Source: Lachnoclostridium sp. An131 (GTDB lineage Bacteria > Bacillota > Clostridia > Lachnospirales > Lachnospiraceae). Taken from it: a stretch of 64,000 nt of DNA. The DNA lies in the NCBI RefSeq assembly GCF_002160825.1, contig NZ_NFLI01000002.1, positions 124,001 through 188,000 of the forward strand, given 5' to 3'. This document shows positions 62,000 to 64,000 of the stretch, one piece after another. Under the pieces are notes generated by a model. It saw nothing but the letters and a program-made list of their open reading frames with translations. It searched no databases and was not told where the DNA came from. Within the stretch, counting starts at the first letter, position 1, and each line of letters starts with the position of its first letter. Position numbers and translations under genes: made by a program.

Positions 62000-62869
62000 A
62001 TGAAAGGAATTATTCTGGCAGGAGGAGCCGGCACAAGGCTTTATCCGCTTACAAAGGCGATTTCCAAACAGATTATGCCTGTTTACGATAAACCGATGAT
62101 TTACTATCCGCTGTCTACGCTGATGCTGGCAGGGATCCGGGAGGTGCTGATCATTTCCACACCCCGTGATCTGCCGGTGTTCCGTGATCTTTTTGGCGAC
62201 GGTTCACAGCTTGGCATGCAGATGAGCTATGCGGTGCAGGAGTATCCGAGAGGGCTGGCGGACGCTTTCCTGATTGGGGAAGAGTTTATCGGCGGCGACA
62301 GGGTTGCCCTGGTGCTGGGTGATAATATTTTCTACGGACAGAGCTTTTCCCAGGTGCTTAAAAGAGCTGCAGAAAGGGAGCATGGAGCGACGATTTTCGG
62401 ATATTACGTGAAGGATCCCAGAGAGTACGGCGTAGTGGAATTTGACGCGGACGGCAGGGCGCTTTCCATCGAGGAAAAGCCGGAGCATCCGAAGTCAAAT
62501 TATGCCGTTCCGGGCCTGTATTTTTATGACAATGATGTCATCGAGATTGCAAAGGGCGTGAAGCCTTCCGCCCGGGGAGAGATTGAGATCACAAGCATTA
62601 ATAACGAGTATCTGCGCAGAGGGACGCTCCAGGTGGAAACCCTTGGGCGCGGCTTTGCGTGGCTGGATACCGGAAATCACGACGCTCTTCTTGATGCGGC
62701 GGATTTTGTGGCGGCGTTTCAGAAGCGCCAGGGGATGTACATTTCCTGTATCGAGGAGATCGCTTACCGCCGGGGCTTCATCGACCGGGATCAGCTGCTG
62801 GAGCTGGCACAGCCTCTTTTGAAAACTGCTTATGGCCAGTATCTGGTAGATGTGGCCAACGGTTTATAA
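62000..62869 (+). CDS. rfbA: Glucose-1-phosphate thymidylyltransferase
   Basis: 289 residues from ATG 62000, six bases after GGAGG (GTG 61997 is an alternative). The nucleotide-binding [17 protein letters not shown] and [20 protein letters not shown] are those of Rml[10 protein letters not shown] and [20 protein letters not shown] complete the active site. It joins dTTP and glucose-1-phosphate to dTDP-glucose, the step before RfbB. Confidence 0.96.
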   Translation: MKGIILAGGAGTRLYPLTKAISKQIMPVYDKPMIYYPLSTLMLAGIREVLIISTPRDLPVFRDLFGDGSQLGMQMSYAVQEYPRGLADAFLIGEEFIGGDRVALVLGDNIFYGQSFSQVLKRAAEREHGATIFGYYVKDPREYGVVEFDADGRALSIEEKPEHPKSNYAVPGLYFYDNDVIEIAKGVKPSARGEIEITSINNEYLRRGTLQVETLGRGFAWLDTGNHDALLDAADFVAAFQKRQGMYISCIEEIAYRRGFIDRDQLLELAQPLLKTAYGQYLVDVANGL

Positions 62870-62893
62870 TTCTGCAGAGAGAGAGAAAGAAAA

Positions 62894-63445
62894 ATGGGAA
62901 AGATAACAGTGGAGATCTGCCCGATTGAAGGGCTGAAGGTCATTACACCCGCTGTCTTCGGAGACGAGCGCGGTTATTTTATGGAAACCTACAATTACAA
63001 CGATTTTAAGGAAGCAGGCATCGATCTGACCTTTGTGCAGGATAACCAGTCTTCATCCAGGAAGGGCGTACTGCGGGGACTGCATTTTCAGATCAACCAT
63101 CCCCAGGACAAGATTGTCCGCGTAGTCAGCGGAGAGGTTTTTGATGTGGCTGTGGATCTGCGGGCGGGCTCGCCTACCTACGGACAGTGGTACGGCGTGC
63201 GCCTTTCTGCCGAGAATAAAAAGCAGTTCTTTATTCCGAAGAATTTTGCCCATGGCTTCCTGGTGCTTTCCGATTATGCGGAGTTCGCCTACAAATGTAC
63301 GGACTTCTATCACCCGAACGACGAGGGCGGCATCATCTGGAACGATCCGGATATCGGAGTGGAATGGCCGGTTCCCGAGGGAATGCAGCTTATCATGTCA
63401 GAGAAGGATCAGAAATGGGGCGGCTTAAAGGAGCTCAGGAACTAA
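62894..63445 (+). CDS. rfbC: dTDP-4-dehydrorhamnose 3,5-epimerase
   Basis: 183 residues, a cupin of the RmlC family. FGDERGYFMETYN, VQDNQSSSRKGVLRGLHFQ (with the catalytic His), VFDVAVDLRAGSPTYGQW and FAHGFLVLSDYAEFAYKC are all family hallmarks. It epimerises the keto-sugar made by RfbB. It starts 24 bases after rfbA with AGAGAGAGAAAG before the ATG. Confidence 0.95.
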   Translation: MGKITVEICPIEGLKVITPAVFGDERGYFMETYNYNDFKEAGIDLTFVQDNQSSSRKGVLRGLHFQINHPQDKIVRVVSGEVFDVAVDLRAGSPTYGQWYGVRLSAENKKQFFIPKNFAHGFLVLSDYAEFAYKCTDFYHPNDEGGIIWNDPDIGVEWPVPEGMQLIMSEKDQKWGGLKELRN

Positions 63446-63463
63446 AGGAGTTGAATCGATAAC

Positions 63464-64000
63464 ATGGAAGAAAATATACAGCTGACTGCGGAGGTCTTTA
63501 TCGATACGGGAAAGGATTTTCGGCCGGAGGACTCTCTGACGGTTCCTTATACCTGCGTTCCCGGCGAAACAGTAACGCTGGATTTTGATCTGAGCGTTTT
63601 TGAGCATACCTGCGGGTTCCGTTTTGATCCCCTTCTGGAAGACAGCAGCATGGTGAAGCTGGTGGATATCTCCCTGACCTATGAGGATGGGGAAACAAAA
63701 ACGATTGATTTTTCCAGAATCAAGACAAACAGCGACGTGGATTTTGAGCCGATTTTTGTGTATCTGCATAAGGATCCGAAGTTTTTTGTGGACGAGGCTC
63801 TCTGCCTGAAGCTGACCGGAGCGAAGGTGAGCTTCAGGGTTCTGGAGCTCGGCCTGGCTGAAAAGGAATACTGGCAGGAGATTAAGAAGCACAGCGTGTC
63901 CGAAAAGGAAAAGGAGCAGCTGCTCGGCAAGCTGGATGCAGCCATGAAGGAGAAGCATGCACTGGAAAAGGAGAACCGCAGGCTTCGGATAGAAGAGGAG
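63464..64000 (+). CDS. Start of a further glycan-locus gene, cut by the window end
   Basis: An open frame from ATG 63464 runs 179 codons without a stop to the window edge. AGGAG lies 13 bases before the ATG. Residues 1-130 look like a beta-rich domain (QLTAEVFIDTGKDF, TVTLDFDLSVFEHTCGFRFD, DISLTYEDGETKTIDFS). Residues about 140-179 are strongly charged with heptads (EKEKEQLLGKLDAAMKEKHA), a coiled coil. In related loci similar N-termini precede large rhamnan-type glycosyltransferases, but the catalytic part is outside the window, so this is only a suggestion. Confidence 0.7.
   Translation, partial: MEENIQLTAEVFIDTGKDFRPEDSLTVPYTCVPGETVTLDFDLSVFEHTCGFRFDPLLEDSSMVKLVDISLTYEDGETKTIDFSRIKTNSDVDFEPIFVYLHKDPKFFVDEALCLKLTGAKVSFRVLELGLAEKEYWQEIKKHSVSEKEKEQLLGKLDAAMKEKHALEKENRRLRIEEE

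Overview
The window looks like chromosomal DNA of a Gram-positive gut anaerobe, most likely a Lachnospiraceae (Bacillota, Clostridia). The evidence is AGGAGG-type ribosome binding sites, TTGACA/TATAAT promoters, a Bacillus-type LexA box, class II GalT, QueT, CdaA/CdaR, the [FeFe]-hydrogenase maturase HydG, and moderate GC with short operons. No rRNA, tRNA, CRISPR array, insertion sequence or prophage was seen.

Layout. (1) 1-6.8 kb: a DUF5107/TPR giant protein with an AllA-like cupin partner, a zinc-ribbon membrane protein, an NSS-family sodium symporter on the minus strand, and queT behind a preQ1-I riboswitch. (2) 7.0-20.6 kb: a galactose locus with galK and galT, the mgl-type ABC transporter (binding protein, ATPase, permease), then a response regulator, a sensor kinase and two further sugar-binding proteins. 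An 18-bp motif lies at the same place in the mglB and response-regulator promoters, suggesting a self-regulated import and sensing circuit. The transporter's binding protein appears to be a natural circular permutant of the glucose/galactose-binding protein with every sugar-contact residue kept. A conventional-order paralogue lies 8 kb downstream. The permease carries an extra cytoplasmic coiled-coil region of about 215 residues. (3) 20.7-29.8 kb: a 2-oxoacid dehydrogenase module, with a DeoR regulator, an E2 bearing three lipoyl domains, a fused E1 alpha-beta, a SIS-domain sugar-phosphate isomerase, a second DeoR regulator, a decayed FGGY sugar kinase and a lipoate-protein ligase. No E3 is present.

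(4) 30-38.6 kb: housekeeping and envelope genes: mreB, recD2, comF, two membrane proteins, cdaA-cdaR (c-di-AMP synthesis) and ptsH (HPr). (5) 38.6-46 kb: surface polysaccharide assembly with a DUF2142 membrane protein, a Wzx-like flippase and three family-2 glycosyltransferases. (6) 46.1-52.4 kb: a BlaI repressor, a BlaR1-like M56 protease whose extracellular part carries Asp-box (BNR) repeats instead of a penicillin-binding sensor, a membrane protein, and a MecA-like lipoprotein transpeptidase. The BlaI and transpeptidase promoters share a GGCA(A/C)ATGT element abutting the -10. (7) 52.4-57.6 kb: coaX, an SOS-controlled dinB, hydG with a small Cys-rich protein, and a variant carbamate kinase. 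(8) 57.6-64 kb: two large multi-pass membrane proteins of polysaccharide type, then rfbB-rfbA-rfbC for dTDP-rhamnose precursors and the start of a further gene cut by the window edge.

Starts were chosen from ribosome binding sites and promoter positions and often differ from the longest open frame. Family assignments come from motifs read by eye. No database search was possible.
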